Part shown: positions 29,301 to 39,808 of the stretch, in pieces
Numbering within the stretch: position 1 is the stretch's first letter
Layout of the letters: the number at the start of each line of letters is the position of its first letter
Program-made: the position numbers and the translations under genes
Assembly: GCF_051622035.1 (NCBI RefSeq)
Contig: NC_135362.1
Span: 14,077,501 to 14,141,500, forward strand
Origin: Arctopsyche grandis
Taxonomy: Eukaryota > Arthropoda > Insecta > Trichoptera > Hydropsychidae
DNA length: 64,000 nt
Direction of reading: 5' to 3'
Notes under the pieces: model-generated
Seen by the model: only the letters and a program-made list of their open reading frames with translations
Told to the model about the DNA's origin: nothing
Database searches by the model: none

Positions 29301-30036
29301 TTGGACTAAGTTTCAGTAATGTATTATACAATGATTAAATGAGATACCCAAACGAAAAATATACGCGAATTTTAGGATAAGAATATAAAAATACGAACGG
29401 TGTAAAGTTTAATTAAAAATGTGTTGGGGATTCGACCAGTTTTTGATCAAAATTTGACCTTCGGTACTTCTAATAGTAGCAAATAGACTACCGATAGTAG
29501 AAGAAAACGTTGTATCGACTAGTTTGTATGGATTAGTCGAAGAATGAGTTGACACTCATTCTTTGTTGAATATCTTCCGTCTCAAGACCTGCTATTCAGA
29601 GGGACCGCTAAGAGTATCATGAATTTAAAATGAAAGATACATAAATTAAGTATGCCGAAAATGTTGTTCTTATACCTGACATTATAATATTTCCGTAATT
29701 CTATTTTTAATAAAAGAATTATATAAAGTAATTGATTAAAACAATTAATGATTAACCGACAATTGACCTACATATGTATAATTAATTCATCAATATTTTA
29801 TTATTAAGCGCTAAAACAAATGGTAGTGATTTAGTGACAGGTGACGGTATTATTGGAATCCCTAGTCAGTTCTGTTAAATTTAATTACTTCATTGTATGC
29901 TATGTTCTTACCAGAAGCATACGACGGTAATGATCATCAACAAAACTCAATTTTATATGTAAACGTGTTATATTAACTTCTGGTTAGTTGAAAAAAACTA
30001 TATTTATTTGTAATGCTATTACTAAGCGCCGACTTC

Positions 30037-30093
<57 letters not shown>

Positions 30094-33000
30094 TATATAA
30101 TTGGCCAAAATGAAAAAAATGTGATGTTCTTATAAAGAGGATGAAATATGGATTGATTCAAATTTCTTTGGTAAAAGCTTAACAAGAAATACGTTCCGGT
30201 ACCTTTTTTTAAAAAAAGACCTGGATGTATTAAATATTAAAATCTAATAATAAAATCATCGTCAGTGATATTCAATTCAAAATTTATGAAAAAGAAGCTA
30301 GTAAAAAGCTTGTTAAAATGCGTTTACGTCACGATAGTTTTTTTTTGTACATACATATATACTAATGTATAAAAAATTAGTATAGTAGCTGTGCTACCGA
30401 ATATCAAACAACTTTGACATAAAAAAAGTATCACACATATAGGTATTCATTTAAATTACCCCTTTCGCTTGAATTATTTTGTTTCGATGGCATTTTTAGC
30501 GGTTCAATATTTGAACGGATACCATTTATGTATTATATATATATATGTATGTACATATACGTTCAATATTTAAAGTAACTCAAATATACGTTCCGTACGC
30601 GTCGACAGATTTGCACTGCGAAAATTTTACGACGTCTACAGGGATCTGTTGGCTGACTCCTCTGTGCTGTCACTTTTCGCGGGTTAAAAAATTTATATAG
30701 ATTATAGATACATATATATGTATAACATATTCATATGTATATGGAAAAAATATAAGCTCTCATTTTTCAGATACTTTGCCCCGCGGTAATATCTCACGAG
30801 GGTTTTCCTTTTGAATTCGTACGACAATGGATAGGACAATACATGAATATGAAACCGGGAAGAGCAAATAAGTGACACAAAAGGGAACAGGAGAAAGAAA
30901 CGAGTGTTTGTTGTAGCCATCTTCGTCCGTAGTTGGTGTACTCACCGAGTATTTGATTTCAATCACCGGACAAATATAATTTGTACAGACAGACGTGTGT
31001 CTCTTCAAAATTTCATCACGCTAAGTAAATTAACTTTGGAAGGAGTTAGTTTTTTAATTTATATATTGCCGAGAAATGTACACAACTGAGGACCGTATTA
31101 AAGTCAGCTGAATGTACCGTTATATATGTATGTATGTATGTAATTCCCTGAGGGCACCCAACATGGCCTTGTCACTTAGAAAGCGAAATGTCTGGTAAAT
31201 TTGCCTTTACAAGTATTTTACTTGAACATGCCAATTTACTATTGCATAATTACTAAGATTTATAATATGTATGTATGTACATACATACATACATTAGAAA
31301 TCAAAGCTTCGTGTTCATATCTTAATCATGTGAATTTAAAATATTTATATGATTACTATTTATGTTTCATAGAATTTAACAATATCTATACGACTTTAAA
31401 GTGCAATGATACAGTTTAATAAATATGGAAGAACAAAAGCATTGAAACGTCTACAAAAATGCATTTAGTAAGAAGCTTTGTTTTCTCCATATATATACAT
31501 ATTTGCTGCCGAAACTTAGACAATAAAGACAACCGAAGAAAATGGAGGCTTTTGAAATATGTATGGTGCTGGAGACGAATTCTGAAGATCCTTTAAACAG
31601 CAAGTCGAACTAATATTTCAATTCTAAAGGAGTTGCGGATCAAAGATCGCCTTTCAACCGTATGTTTGCGACGAATTCTCCAATTTTTTGGACACCTGGC
31701 GAGAACAGACAATGGCAGTCTGAAAAAGCTTGTTGTGGTTGGTGTTGTAGAGGAAAAAGGGAAATTTCCTATACGGTGGACCGATCATATCGTGTTGGCT
31801 TTTGGCTGTCCTGTGATCGAAACATCTCGAAATGCCGATTCAAGGAAATATTAGAGAAGAATCGTGAACCACACTTCAGATGCCAGAGCTTATGAAGGTC
31901 ATGATTAGACTTAGGCGTTGGCTTGGTGCTCCTAAAATAACAATAGACTCATCCATTACTGTACAAAGCAAGACAGCAAAAAAACATATTTGACAATAGT
32001 GAACCGTTTTTTGTTCCAAAAGCATCGTCCCAACGCTGATCTTTGGTCATGATTCTCAGCATTGAGGGACCGACTGAAAGAAGAATGGAACACTCAAAGA
32101 AGAATGGAACGCTGTATATTCAGCATAATGAGGAGAGTTAGGAAACTGAAGTATGACAAGGGTAGTGGATATAGTGGAGATTGAAACTGCATTAGATTAG
32201 ATAGCTAGAAGAATGAACGAAAGATGGACGAAGAAGTGCTGGAATTGTACCCGAGATAATGTAAAAGGGTGAAAGGAAGGTCGTGAGGAAGATGGGTTGA
32301 CGAAATTAGAAAAATGTGTGAGTTGAGATGGATGAGGTTGTTCAAAACAGAGATGAATGGAAGCGTGTCGGAGAGGCCATCGTCCAGCATCGGTTGGTGA
32401 ATGGCTGTATGTAAATGATGATGACTAAAATAAGATTACAGTACGAGAAAGAGGTCGTCAAAATATACGATGAACTTTTATTGTTTTATTTATTCAAAAA
32501 CTAAGAACATTAAGTAAGACAGCTTCACTTTAATTCGGAGATAAAATGAATCATATCTTCGGATGTGGGAATAGGTATAATCGAATGTAAAACAAACAAT
32601 GTATGAGACCAAAGGAACGAAAGCGTTATGAAAAAGACCAGATATTCATTTAGGTACTTAATTCAGGGTCGTCTAGGCTTATATTGTGCTCGGCAGTCAA
32701 ATTTTCTTTATAGCTGTGATAATAGTGTTTTCGAAGTGTTAGTCTGCTATAGTTTTGAATAACTGGCGCCGTTTATTTTTCCCCAGGGCCAAATCAACAT
32801 TGTTTACGTATAGAAATATCTAGCAACGAATATATACATACATATGAATGTATGTACATATGTATATCTATCAGGAAATTGGCGATGAGAAGCAATATAC
32901 CTCTCTCCCCATATGAATATTTATTTATTTATTTATTTTTTTTTTTTTTTTATTTCATACCAGGAAGGCATTACAGGTAAAACCCCAATGCGCCTTCCTG

Positions 33001-35184
33001 GCCAAATTACAAACAATACAGCATTTTTTTATTATATACATAAGTCGCTAAATTACGAGACACTGACTTAAACTCGACAATTAACGAGACATCTATGAAT
33101 TGTACATACATTTTTATTGTAATATTTACATTAATCATACTCAAATAGTGGTGACATAGTGGGTAGGAAGGATTTTTTTAGCCAATTTTTAATCGGGAAT
33201 CGTTTCAACAATGAAATCCGAGAAAATCGGCAAACTCTGATAGGAAACGATCAACCAGGAGTCACAAATCCTGGTCTGACCAGCAGCATTACAGATATAC
33301 TCAGAAAAATTCTTTTCAATCGAGGTCAGCTCAAGGGATCGAACTCGGCGCCTCTCAGTGTTAAGCAGAAGCTTAACGACCGAGCCACGCTGCTGGCTTT
33401 TTATTTATGTATCGGCTCCTTTAAGATTATTGTATTTTAATTTGTTTGACTCGACCTAAAAATATTTTGGTAACTTTCGGGCGCGTAAATTCAATTCGAG
33501 ACGTCTGCGCTGAAAATATATTCAAAAGAAACTGGATTGAATATTTAAATTTGATGTGCAATATATTATGTGTGTATATAAATATGCAGGGCGTTTTTGT
33601 GTATATGTGTGTGTAAATAAAAGAAACATTTCGATCTTTATAAACGAACGAAACAGGCATTGACAGCTTATTTATATAAGAAACTCGCGCTTCGCACACT
33701 TTAACGACGCACTAATGTTGCCTAATTCTGTTATAATTCTATATTTAATTTTACCTTTTTGTTCATTCATTATTCATCACTTCTAGTAGTGTATTTAAGA
33801 ATATAAATTGACAATTATCCACTCCATTATAGTACCAAGTATCTAGAAAAGTTTATCATTGCGTGTGCAAAGTAGAAAATTATTATATGTAATTAATTAT
33901 ATACAATTCATTAAAATGTCAGTTAAATATTTGTTTGAATGCACAAAGGCAGAGACATTTTAGCTAAATTAAATTAATTATGATCCAAGTTTGCCCGCGC
34001 ATTAAGAGGTGCTAAATTTATTCAAAATGATTATGACTTGCAAAAGTATTATCATAACAAACTTTACTCTCTCTCTCTCTCCATTATTATGATTATGAAA
34101 ATAAATGTTACTGAAAAATATATCACAACAGTGAAAAAATATTAGTTCCATTTTGTAAACAGTTAGACAGCGGCCACATTGGACTCTAAAAATAATAAAA
34201 TGAAAAACGAATATGTGTATATTAAAATCACATATTAATTGCCAAAATTATATTGTAAATATTTAACTTCAGAGCTATTGTGGGTCATTAATGGACCTGA
34301 TGATAAATTTGGACGTTGTAAATCGCACGGTGCGAAAAGCCAAAAGGCCAGGTTATTTTTAATATGAAGTAACTGGAAATTGAATGTGTTAATGGAACAT
34401 CGATAAACAATCGTGTTTATTTATATCAGAAGTAACACTCCCATATGTCAGTATTGAATTCAAAGAATCAACTCAATTATAAACAGACTGATAAAGTTTT
34501 ACTTATATACATATAATACATGAGACAAATCAAAATGTACATTATAATATTTTATGTATGTATGTATATGAAACTTTTTTTTTCGTATTCTTTTAATAAA
34601 ACTATATTTTCTTTAATTTTAGGATGAAATCGACAGATATGATCCTCCAGATGCCTTTGTAGTCATATATTCAGTGGTGGATAAAGCGTCCTTCCAAAGA
34701 GCTGAACAAGAATTATCCCGACTGTCAGATGCCGAGCTTCTCCGCACACGTCCAGCTTTATTAGTCGCCAACAAAATAGACATGGCTAGAAGCAGAACAG
34801 TTTCAACTCAAGGTAATCAACTCATTTAGAATTAAAAGTAAAATATAGATTTTCATTGAAATTATACAAACAAATGACTTACGATAATTAAAATCTCTTT
34901 TCTCAGATGGAAAATGTTTGGCGTGTACATACAGAGCAAAATTCATAGAAATATCAGTTGGCATAAATCACAATGTAGACGAACTCCTAGTAGGAATTTT
35001 AAACCAAATAAGACTCAAAATTGAACATACGATGGCCATGGGTTCGAGAGAAGGTTCACCGGCACAATGGTACAAGTCGAGGGGTGTCGTGAGAGCAAGC
35101 ATGAAGGCACGTCAAATGCTAACGTGGATTTTTGGAAAGGAGGATTCTAAGTTTAAAAATTGTGAAAATTTACACGTTCTGTAA
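8140..35184 (+). CDS. RGK-family small GTPase (Rad/Gem/Rem-like), 5' end missing
   Basis: Seen: four exons, 8140-8379, 15679-15761, 34623-34812 and 34907-35184, join in frame across GT..AG borders (phases 1, 0, 1). The product has an Arg-rich N-terminal motif SFRRRRSMS, a P-loop GAPGVGKT, a G4 motif NKID, a G5-like FIEISVG, a basic C-terminus and the ending CENLHVL. Family knowledge: that C-terminal ending with its conserved Cys, the lack of a canonical DxxG G3 and the lack of a CAAX box define RGK GTPases, which bind the beta subunit of voltage-gated calcium channels and reduce channel activity at the plasma membrane. The RRSMS segment resembles the 14-3-3 sites of the family. Inference: the reading frame enters 8140 mid-codon, so at least one upstream exon is missing, either in 1-8139 or before the window. 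Which insect paralogue (Rgk1/2/3) it is cannot be settled here. Confidence 0.9.
8930..9350 (+). mobile_element. SINE, tail type B
   Basis: A diverged copy within RGK intron 1. The core ATCGTTTCCTATCAG...CCAATTTATCTGATTT is present but the tRNA head is decayed. The 3' tail holds a perfect 9-bp inverted repeat, CACACTCGT (9283-9291) with ACGAGTGTG (9314-9322), followed by GATTGATTGAATACAAATAA. Confidence 0.6.
13155..13265 (-). mobile_element. possible Helitron 3' end fragment
   Basis: ATAACTAGTGTTGTGCCCGA reads on the minus strand as ...GGGCACAACACTAG|T, the same type of terminus as the two Helitrons. No 5' end was found and the left flank is AT-rich; the SINE at 13304 follows closely. Confidence 0.3.
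13304..13810 (+). mobile_element. SINE, tail type B, second copy
   Basis: The head has box A-like TGGCTTAATGGT and box B GGTTCGATTCG, followed by the core ATCGATCGTTTCCCTATCAG...GAAACGGTT. The tail has GTACACTCGTC (13756-13766) facing GACGATTGTAC (13787-13797), then an A-rich end. It lies in RGK intron 1. Confidence 0.65.
13930..14140 (+). repeat. dispersed repeat with internal CA-type microsatellite
   Basis: This shares the sequence run TTGGCAGTGTTTTAGCT...GTCGAAT..AAACGACTATTAT...GAGCGTTAT with 48370-48740, then a short ACACAGACA microsatellite and AATAGTG. The copy at 48370 has a far longer microsatellite. The superfamily is unknown; the AT-rich end suggests a Helitron-like element. Confidence 0.5.
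15679..15761 (+). CDS. RGK exon b: switch region (MTIDERVSIMLNGEE...)
   Basis: An 83-bp exon between acceptor GTGTTTCAG (15678) and donor AAG|GTAAGG (15761/15762). Joined to exon a it completes an Asp codon and gives DMTIDERVSIMLNGEESDL, matching the RGK segment in which 'VDGEEASL'-type sequence precedes G3. It is too short to be found as a free-standing ORF; the proof is the phase match on both sides. Confidence 0.85.
19213..19385. repeat. 33-bp minisatellite, five copies
   Basis: The unit AATAGCCAATATTTCGCAGA continues with TACAGTACCTGCA; copies differ at a few sites. Because the period is a multiple of three and the unit lacks stops in several frames, frames of 161 and 96 residues stay open on the two strands. 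I regard neither as a gene. Confidence 0.9.
21262..21398. repeat. 20-bp tandem repeat
   Basis: About six copies of TTCGTAATTAGTTATTAAAA, one with TTT for TAG. AT-rich minisatellite in RGK intron 2. Confidence 0.9.
23886..23970 (+). mobile_element. MITE fragment, ACCGGTAAA family
   Basis: TAGGGACTGTAATTAACCGC followed by TTTACCGCTAAACGGTAAAT resembles one end of the family seen at 57580-57861. No second end was found. Confidence 0.35.
24281..24630 (-). mobile_element. SINE, tail type A, head truncated
   Basis: On the plus strand it opens ACCAGGAAGGCCTAATAGG, the reverse of the family's 3' tail. The core (GGCAAACTCTGATAGGAAACG) and the linker CCAGCAGCATTACAGATA follow. It breaks off before the tRNA-like head. 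CCAGGAAGG and CATTCCTGG (24314-24322) form the tail hairpin with one mismatch. RGK intron 2. Confidence 0.7.
24778..24829. mobile_element. DNA-transposon end fragment, ...CCGCCACTGC
   Basis: A short GC-rich run, TGCTGCAGCGCCGCAGCTCC, ending GCCGCCACTGC in AT-rich DNA; compare 60420-60489. Confidence 0.3.
25176..25697 (+). other. unidentified 173-codon open stretch
   Basis: An open frame in RGK intron 2. Its first half is less AT-rich and reads HLIKHVGDPFTIKANGSIVQ then VEVQQKLVKSD, protein-like in composition. The second half resembles translated AT-rich DNA. I do not recognise it. No good start or splice borders. It may be a degraded transposon or retrogene piece, or chance. Confidence 0.2.
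26112..26335 (-). mobile_element. SINE fragment
   Basis: Core GATAAATTGGCAAACTC and the linker TGACCAGCACTACAGAAATACTC are recognisable, followed by a decayed tRNA-like head with AATCAAACCCGGCAACC (box B reversed). The tail is absent. RGK intron 2. Confidence 0.6.
27702..28911 (-). mobile_element. pogo-like (Tc1/mariner superfamily) DNA transposon relic
   Basis: Terminal inverted repeats of about 25 bp, starting GAGTAACCCTGG on the left and GAGTAAACCTGA (reverse of the right end), with about four mismatches, are flanked by TA on both sides. On the minus strand, 28317-27916 holds a transposase C-terminal remnant with a KGRKNTESRI basic segment like the RGRKxGK tails of pogo/CENP-B-type transposases. 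In another frame just after comes a Cys/His finger with SEEWVQYGTGCSIWYHEEC, so at least one frameshift separates them. The DDE core is missing. GTCCGTTTG motifs recur near both ends (about 27880, 28500, 28870-28895). It sits in RGK intron 2. Confidence 0.6.
27916..28317 (-). pseudogene. pogo-like transposase C-terminal remnant with frameshifted zinc finger
   Basis: An open frame of 133 codons. The basic segment TTKGRKNTESRI and the Lys/Glu-rich helix after it are recognisable. The conserved C-terminal zinc finger (pattern C..EEW.QYG.GC..WYHEEC...FKC) lies at about 28062-27918 in a different frame and ends in TGA. No host function is suggested. Confidence 0.55.
30036..30100. repeat. poly-A plus AT microsatellite
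   Basis: About 18 A residues followed by about 35 bp of (AT)n. RGK intron 2. Confidence 0.9.
31520..31925 (+). pseudogene. LINE reverse-transcriptase C-terminal remnant
   Basis: The frame reads WRRILKI...ISILKELRIKDRLSTVCLRRI...FFGHLARTDNGSLKKLVVVG, then RWTDHI, then NADSRKYWRRIV. This is the typical C-terminal tail after the RT domain in insect LINEs (FFGH, RWTDQI and W-x-x-IV motifs). No RT catalytic domain is present, so it is a 5'-truncated copy. Confidence 0.65.
32075..32425 (+). pseudogene. RTE-like LINE 3' end
   Basis: The pattern RRMERCIF...DERWTKK...ECKRVKGR-like...W..VGEA...QHRLVNG is legible with frame breaks, and the copy ends in GATGATGACT, as RTE elements do. It is related to 43795-44250. 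RGK intron 2. Confidence 0.55.
32959..33399 (-). mobile_element. near full-length SINE, tail type A
   Basis: The best copy. On the minus strand: head AGCCAGCAGCGTGGCTCGGT, box B GAGTTCGATCCC, linker, core, body, and the 3' hairpin CCAGGAAGG (32960-32968) / CCTTCCTGG (32993-33001). An A-rich tail follows (poly-T on the plus strand at 32938-32954). About 440 bp. RGK intron 2, close to exon c. Confidence 0.75.
34623..34812 (+). CDS. RGK exon c: central GTPase fold with NKID
   Basis: Acceptor TTTAATTTTAG (34622), donor CAAG|GTAATC (34812/34813). It encodes DEIDRYDPPDAFVVIYSVVD, then a helix rich in Glu/Leu, then LLVANKIDMARSRTVSTQ; the NKID guanine-specificity motif is at 34770-34781. 'DAFVVIYSVVDKASF' is a strong RGK match. 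No DxxG is present at the exon b/c junction. Confidence 0.92.
34907..35184 (+). CDS. RGK exon d: C-terminal end with CENLHVL
   Basis: Acceptor CTTTTCTCAG (34906); stop TAA at 35182-35184. It encodes the G5-like KFIEISVGINHNVDELL, a helix, then a basic stretch with an aromatic residue (ASMKARQMLTWIFGKEDSKF) of the kind that binds calmodulin and acidic lipids in RGK proteins, and the terminal Cys-containing CENLHVL. Confidence 0.93.
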
Positions 35185-35377
35185 ATATGTCATAAACGAT
35201 AAGTGTAAGTATATAGAGTGAATCTTTTGATAATAGTATTTAAATTGAAAAAAAAAATGTTTTCTGATTATATTCCTATATGCGAGTTATTGTTTTTTTT
35301 CAATTGTACATTCATATGTATATATGAATATACAATTCTTCTATGACATTATATCTTAATGTTATACGACATTGTAA

Positions 35378-35383
35378 AATAAA
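35378..35383 (+). other. candidate poly(A) signal for the RGK gene
   Basis: AATAAA about 190 bases after the RGK stop codon, in AT-rich sequence. Further AATAAA hexamers follow (for example near 36875), so a longer 3' UTR is possible. The assignment is positional only. Confidence 0.35.
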
Positions 35384-37926
35384 AATTTGCTTCATTATGA
35401 ACTTGGAGTATTATAAAAATATTTATACAACAAAACTAAAATAAAAAAATTACATATAATATAAATTTTAGAATAAGCTCTATGCTGTTTGTTCATAAAC
35501 TTAAGTATAAATAATCTATATAGTTTTTCTGATGAAACATCTTTCTTCTTATGATGTGCAATTAACAGTTAGAAGTTTCGTTAGAACACTTGCTTAGACG
35601 TACGCACATTGTACGTAGTTTGACTTAATGTAAACAATCCACATGATTTTTTGACATCATAAATGAATACTTTTTATCTTATCGTATATAATAATTGTAT
35701 AATGCGTGTCCACGTGCGTGTGAATATCGTTAACATGTTCCCTATCTCTTTCTCCCTTTGGAATCGTATATCGTGGAAAGAGACGCGGTATAGTATGGGC
35801 TTTAATAAACAAAAGAATAAATTAAAAATACAATTCTTTTTAAAAAAATTAGTTAAATTTTAAATTATTCATTATGTTGATCCGAATTGCGATATTTTAC
35901 TGAGTGCACAAGCATGTGCAAACAGGCTACTATTGCATATATAAAACAAGGACCGTTTGTTGTGTGGTATGTAATTCGTTTCTGATTAGCTGTCTTTAAA
36001 TATTCATCTTTTCCATTCAAATAAATTTAATAAAAAAATAAATGAATTACATAGATTAGCCGTATTTAAGCAGTCTATATTACAAATAAGAAATGAATCT
36101 GGATGGAACTGGTATAATATATGTAATAGCAAACTTACATATACATATACATATGTTTGTACATTGAGTAAACAGTAGATAATAGTAGCAAAAATATGCT
36201 GTTTAACTATGATATACAATTTATGAATTTTCTTTTAAAAAAAGTGCAAGAAATTGCAGATATCAAAAAAAAGAAATAATCACGTGGATTAGATTTAGTC
36301 AAACTACGATCAATTAAATTATATAATAGCAATTACAAAATGTTCATGAAAGTATGTATTGTATATTTAAAATTATATAAATCGTTATCAGTTAAATGCC
36401 AAAGCAGAATTTCTTAACTGTTTTATATTTAAGGGTCCAAGTTTTTTTTACACTTTGTAAGAAAGAGTTTCTGGTGTCTATTTATAGAATATAAAGATTT
36501 AGCAATTTTATCCAATTATTCAAAAATGCATTTAGCATGAACTAATAATAATAAAATGTGTTTTTTATGTTCAGTCGATAACACTCCTCTCTAGATTTTC
36601 AAAATGTGCCTTCATAAAATATTATATTATTAATCAGCAGCAATCACAATTATTTAATTATTCTTAATATCTTTTACGTTCAGAAATTGACGCTACTTTT
36701 GTAAAAATGCCAAAATGCCAAATTTACATGACCATTATATGCATAAACATATTCTGTATCGTGTCGACTGAAATATATCATGTAATTATTACTTAACGTA
36801 TTATTATTAAATATATTATACGTAAACATCGTTCAAGTATGTGTAAAAATGTATAAATGTAATTTTTGTCATCAATAAAATTGACCAAAAATACTAAATT
36901 GATATTGTTAAAATGTATAGATACATATTTTCAAATGAGACAGCCAGTTGCAATTCAAAGATTTTATAATAAAAAAGGCAACTTAGTCACAAGCAAGCTC
37001 ATGAATTGCATTAAGGTATGTCATATTTGGAAATAGCTGTATAATTTATTGCCGTTAAATTGATTTAAGAATTATTTTTGTTCATGAAAAATTATGTACT
37101 TCTATTTTTCAATCCCTATCAAATGGAATTCTTTATATGGAATTGAAATTTGATTTTCACATTAGTATCAATGCAACAAGAAATTCATGGGTCCAAATAG
37201 TGTCATACATCATGTTTTTATATTATCACAATAACCAACATATTATGTTCGTATATGTACATGTATTTAAATATAAAAAAATAAAGTTTAAAAAATTATC
37301 CTATTTTTCCCATTTATACAAAATTATATATACATATGATTGTCGGACACAAATGTTATGGTACCGAGATGGTAAAATCAACTCTTAGGTTAAGTTTAAA
37401 ATGTATACTATAATATAATATTATTATGTGTTACCATATTTATGCAACTTCAAATATTGTAATTATTTGTATATATATTTTTTATTGTGTATGTTAGGTA
37501 TGTTATAGTATCAAGTGGAGCGACAATAATCAGTGTAGCACATTCGATTTGTTACATACATGCATATTTTGAATTTATAATTGAATACTATAATTAATTA
37601 TCAACTACTTATTACATTTAACTCAAATTATTCTTCATCAGTTGTATAAAATACATGTATTGGAATGATTGTATGAAACATAAATAAACAGCTCAACTCA
37701 ATCTTGTTATTATTTTAAAAGAAGTAAAAAAATATGCGAAATTTAATTAAACCATATTTTTTCTAAATACTGCCAAATTAACTTTCAGTGAGTGAATAAG
37801 TTAACATTGAAAACCTGTTTAATTTGTCCACTAGGAACAAGTTAGTGAAAAAAGCACTTATGTTTACAAAATATTTGCCAAAATACTGATATGGATTACA
37901 AAGTTAATGAGAATGTATCGGGACTC

Positions 37927-38316
37927 GGGATTGCAACACCAGTATACCAGGAAATCGTCAAAATTTCGGTATACCAAATTGAAATATGTAAACACAATCA
38001 GAAGGTTGTTTCAATTATGATCTTAATTTTAAATAAATAAATATAATTGGTTAAAAATTATATTAAAAAAATTAAATTTATTTATTATTACGAATTAACT
38101 TATATGTATTTATATGACATTATTCATTTATTGAGATTTATTTTAATTATTTGCGATTCAATGAAGGCAAATGTTTTTAGGAAAAGTAACCATATACAGT
38201 TACATATGTAATCCACGAAAACAATTTTTTTATCATTTACCGGCAAATATCAGTATACCGGTAGTAGGAAAAATCATTTACCGTTTACCGGTTTATGAAA
38301 TTTGACTAAATCCTTA
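37927..38316. mobile_element. MITE copy, ACCGGTAAA family
   Basis: It starts GGGATTGCAACACCAGTATA and contains TAATCCACGAAAACAATTTT and TCAGTATACCGGTAGTAGG. These are shared with 57580-57861. The right terminus is decayed. It lies in the RGK 3' flank. Confidence 0.5.
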
Positions 38317-39047
38317 CACGGGACCGAGATGGGTTCAAAACGGTGGTCCTCAAACCTTGAAAAGAGAAGGCACTCCAGGAAAGGGTATTTTCGGCACATG
38401 TGTAATAATAAATTAGGGTTTCTTTGATTAATTAATTGACTTAATTTAATTAATTCATCAGACAGTTCCTTTTAGATAAAAAACTTCTATTCATCAAAAA
38501 GGTTACGGACCATTGCCTTATATGTAGTTTTTACATTGCAATAAACGTTAAAAATTGCAATCGTTGTGAAAACCAACCCTAGTTTTTCCAAATAACTAAA
38601 TGTCATTGTTTTTGTCGGAGTGTCCTCCAAATTCAATATATTTTTCAATGTAACGCCAATCACTGGTTGCGTGCTGTTACTTTACTTAAACTGTTAGCGA
38701 CGACTAGATACCATTCATTAAACTGCCATGTATTTGTTTGTGTCAGTGTGTATATCTGATGCTCAGTTGACCAAGAAGTCATACATAGTAAAAAATATTA
38801 ACTACAGTTCAAAAAAACCTAATACATATATGCTGATAGCCAAAATATTATATAAATATCAAGATCTAATGTTAAAAAATTTACGATAGCTTAAAAAGTT
38901 CCAAACCCACCAATAAACCCATGTGTGTACAATATTTATAGAAGAAATCTCTCTGCAATACAATGAATTACATGCCATTGAAGAAAAGAACTTAATATTA
39001 TATGAAATAAAAGCTTCATTATATTATGTATATACTTGTTTACAAAA

Positions 39048-39053
39048 TTTATT
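39048..39053 (-). other. candidate poly(A) signal for mRpL52
   Basis: AATAAA on the minus strand about 70 bases beyond the mRpL52 stop codon, a normal distance for an insect 3' end. Confidence 0.4.
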
Positions 39054-39122
39054 TTAACATTATCTATAATACAACAAATTCAAATACAATACTACTTATA
39101 TGATATCATTAGATTATTATTT

Positions 39123-39808
39123 CTATTTAAAGAAAGATTGACCTTTACTCTTTAGTCTCCTCTCTATCAATGCTTTTTTATTTGCTTCTTCTTGTTCCAG
39201 CTTATATTGATAATGATCCTTTGCAAAATCGACCTGCTTAGTGAGTTTAATAATTTTTTCGGTAACTTTTTGTTCATTTAAAATACGACTTCTTTGGCGT
39301 GACTGAATGTAAAATAAAAAATCAATTAAATATACTTACAAATACAAATTCATATGCAAAATATTTTAAAATTTAAAATTGAGATAAATACCCCTATGGG
39401 AGTTACTCTTCCATCCAAGAAAGTGTAATCAGGTAAATCTGTGAGAGGACCATACAAGGTTTTATTGATTGGTAATCCATTTTTCCGTCGCCACTCTCTA
39501 GATAAATTCAATGAAGAAGTGTGTATTTGACGGTGGGCCAAAACTGAAAATGTAATATGAAATAATGTAAATTAGTCAGAAAGAATTCTAAAACGCATAT
39601 ACCAGGTATTGAATTTGATAACAAGCTTTCAGCACACAATATATACTTATAGGTTATATGAGGTTTCAGGTTATGATTTATATTCCTCACTTTTAAAATA
39701 TGTAATGAAATGTCGGAATCAATTTTTAAATATATACAAATATTTTTCAACGTTCAAATATATAAAGAAAATACCTCTAAAGTGCTTAAAACATTTCAAA
39801 ATATCCAT
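39123..39808 (-). CDS. mRpL52: Mitochondrial ribosomal protein L52
   Basis: A large-subunit protein of the mitochondrial ribosome. Seen: three exons on the minus strand, 39808-39775, 39543-39392 and 39302-39123, with GT..AG introns and matching phases (1 and 0). The start ATG at 39808-39806 opens a basic, hydrophobic presequence-like segment MDILKCFKHFRVLAHRQIHT. The family hallmark follows: LYGPLTDLPDYTFLDGR, where human L52 has YGPLTELPDWSYADGR. The last exon is a charged helix rich in Gln, Glu, Lys and Arg (YQYKLEQEEANKKALIERRL) ending ...GQSFFK. The reconstructed length of 121 residues is close to the 123 of the human protein, so it appears complete. The intron sequences between the exons are short (about 230 and 90 bases). 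The gene points away from the SLC22-type transporter, whose coding start is about 1.3 kb to its right. Confidence 0.93.

Larger units (their letters stand above)
15762..34622 (+). other. RGK intron 2, about 18.9 kb
   Basis: It holds the 33-bp and 20-bp minisatellites, SINEs at 24281, 26112 and 32959, the pogo-like relic, the two LINE remnants and microsatellites, all listed separately. A run at 19980-20130 with ACACAGACACACACACAGAC and TCTAGATCATGAAAACGTGA looks like an interspersed repeat but has one copy here. GC-richer runs at 21640-21860 show no coding signal. Confidence 0.55.
35185..39047. other. RGK 3' flank; no further gene seen
   Basis: The first few hundred bases are probably 3' UTR. 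The rest is very AT-rich, with the MITE at 37927-38316. No frame is longer than 83 codons. Confidence 0.55.

Noticed and set aside
31633..31895. possible host gene with RWTDHI and HLARTDN motifs
   Set aside because: These are the C-terminal motifs of insect LINE reverse transcriptases; the frame is broken on both sides.
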